A DNA stretch of 64,000 nt from positions 992,001 to 1,056,000 of the forward strand of contig NZ_AP022605.1 of the NCBI RefSeq assembly GCF_010728155.1, in the 5' to 3' direction. This DNA is from Mycolicibacterium doricum. Lineage in GTDB: Bacteria; Actinomycetota; Actinomycetes; Mycobacteriales; Mycobacteriaceae. Below are positions 63,827 through 64,000 of the stretch, in pieces (positions within the stretch are counted from its first letter, which is position 1; each line of letters begins with the position of its first letter). A model generated the notes under the pieces. It did no database searches. It was not told the DNA's origin and saw nothing but the letters and a program-made list of their open reading frames with translations. A program made the translations under genes and the position numbers.

Positions 63827-64000
63827 ATGAGTGGAAAACACCGGTCACCCGAACCGATGACCTATGGCCGGACGACGCAGTGGCCCGTCGTCGTGGGCGG
63901 CTCCCTGTCGTTCGCCGTGGCGTCGGCCGGCGTTCTCGCCGGTGCGATCGTGCACTTCTCCTCGCCCGAACCCGCCGCCGCGCCCGCCGCGCCGCAGGCC
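63827..64000 (+). CDS. start of a membrane-anchored protein (partial)
   Basis: ATG at 63827 is preceded by GGAGCTGAGAGGT. The first 58 codons read MSGKHRSPEPMTYGRTTQWP, a hydrophobic segment VVVGGSLSFAVASAGVLAGA and then a Pro/Ala-rich linker. It looks like a type II membrane or secreted protein cut by the window edge; the function lies beyond. Confidence 0.65.
   Translation, partial: MSGKHRSPEPMTYGRTTQWPVVVGGSLSFAVASAGVLAGAIVHFSSPEPAAAPAAPQA

Overview
The window reads as a chromosomal segment of a high-GC actinomycete, almost certainly a Mycobacterium/Mycolicibacterium relative. The support is a UPF0182 membrane protein next to an initiator tRNA, a mycothiol-dependent isomerase remnant, ESX-type polymorphic toxin genes, LppJ-like lipoproteins, and an AurF-type di-iron oxygenase paired with a DUF4873-like gene. 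Two ordinary chromosomal blocks (about 1-1.57 kb and 50.7-64 kb) flank roughly 49 kb of accessory DNA inserted at the 3' end of the tRNA-fMet gene.

Island A (about 1.53-30.39 kb) starts at the tRNA and ends at a 43-bp duplicate of the tRNA 3' end. It carries a small gene translationally coupled to a Rad50-like ABC ATPase with a zinc hook, a HigB/HigA-type toxin-antitoxin pair, a tyrosine integrase with an excisionase-like gene, a candidate oriT, and a MobF relaxase-helicase. That relaxase gene is now cut by an IS3-type and an IS1634-like element. Further right lie an IS5-type element, a hypothetical gene split by an ISL3 element, a membrane/Cys-rich gene pair, an 807-residue protein with a PD-(D/E)XK-like motif, a complete three-gene DDE/ATPase/zinc-HTH transposon with 6-bp target duplications, another unknown gene pair and a second ISL3 copy.

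Island B (about 30.39-50.67 kb) lies between the second att copy and a third, truncated one. It has a pentanucleotide repeat, an IS3 element and an ESX polymorphic-toxin region. That region holds a Tox-REase-5-like toxin with an Imm52-like immunity protein and a frameshifted small partner, plus two inverted paralogous modules of alpha/beta-hydrolase and LppJ-like lipoprotein that share the toxin's N-terminal domain. One hydrolase copy is decayed next to an IS3 element. Next comes a CBASS-like operon: a transmembrane protein whose N-terminus has been replaced by the start of HsdM, coupled to a CD-NTase with an AGS-C-like sensor that is split by an IS21 element. The island ends with a HTH protein and a conserved 537-residue protein of unknown role.

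The right block is normal chromosome: a degraded mycothiol-dependent isomerase, a SpoIIAA-like protein, a KmtR-like ArsR repressor with a cation diffusion facilitator, TetR/AurF/DUF4873, release factor 3 (prfC), two coupled dynamin/YfjP-like GTPases, a large FAD/Fe-S dehydrogenase, and the start of a membrane-anchored protein.

Taken together the segment looks like an accretion site for mobilizable islands loaded with conflict (defence and toxin) genes. Many of these genes have been broken by insertion sequences, and the ancestral reading frames can be rebuilt because the target duplications are intact. Several single-base indels in G/C runs could be real decay or sequencing error. All family assignments are from motif reading only; no searches were run.
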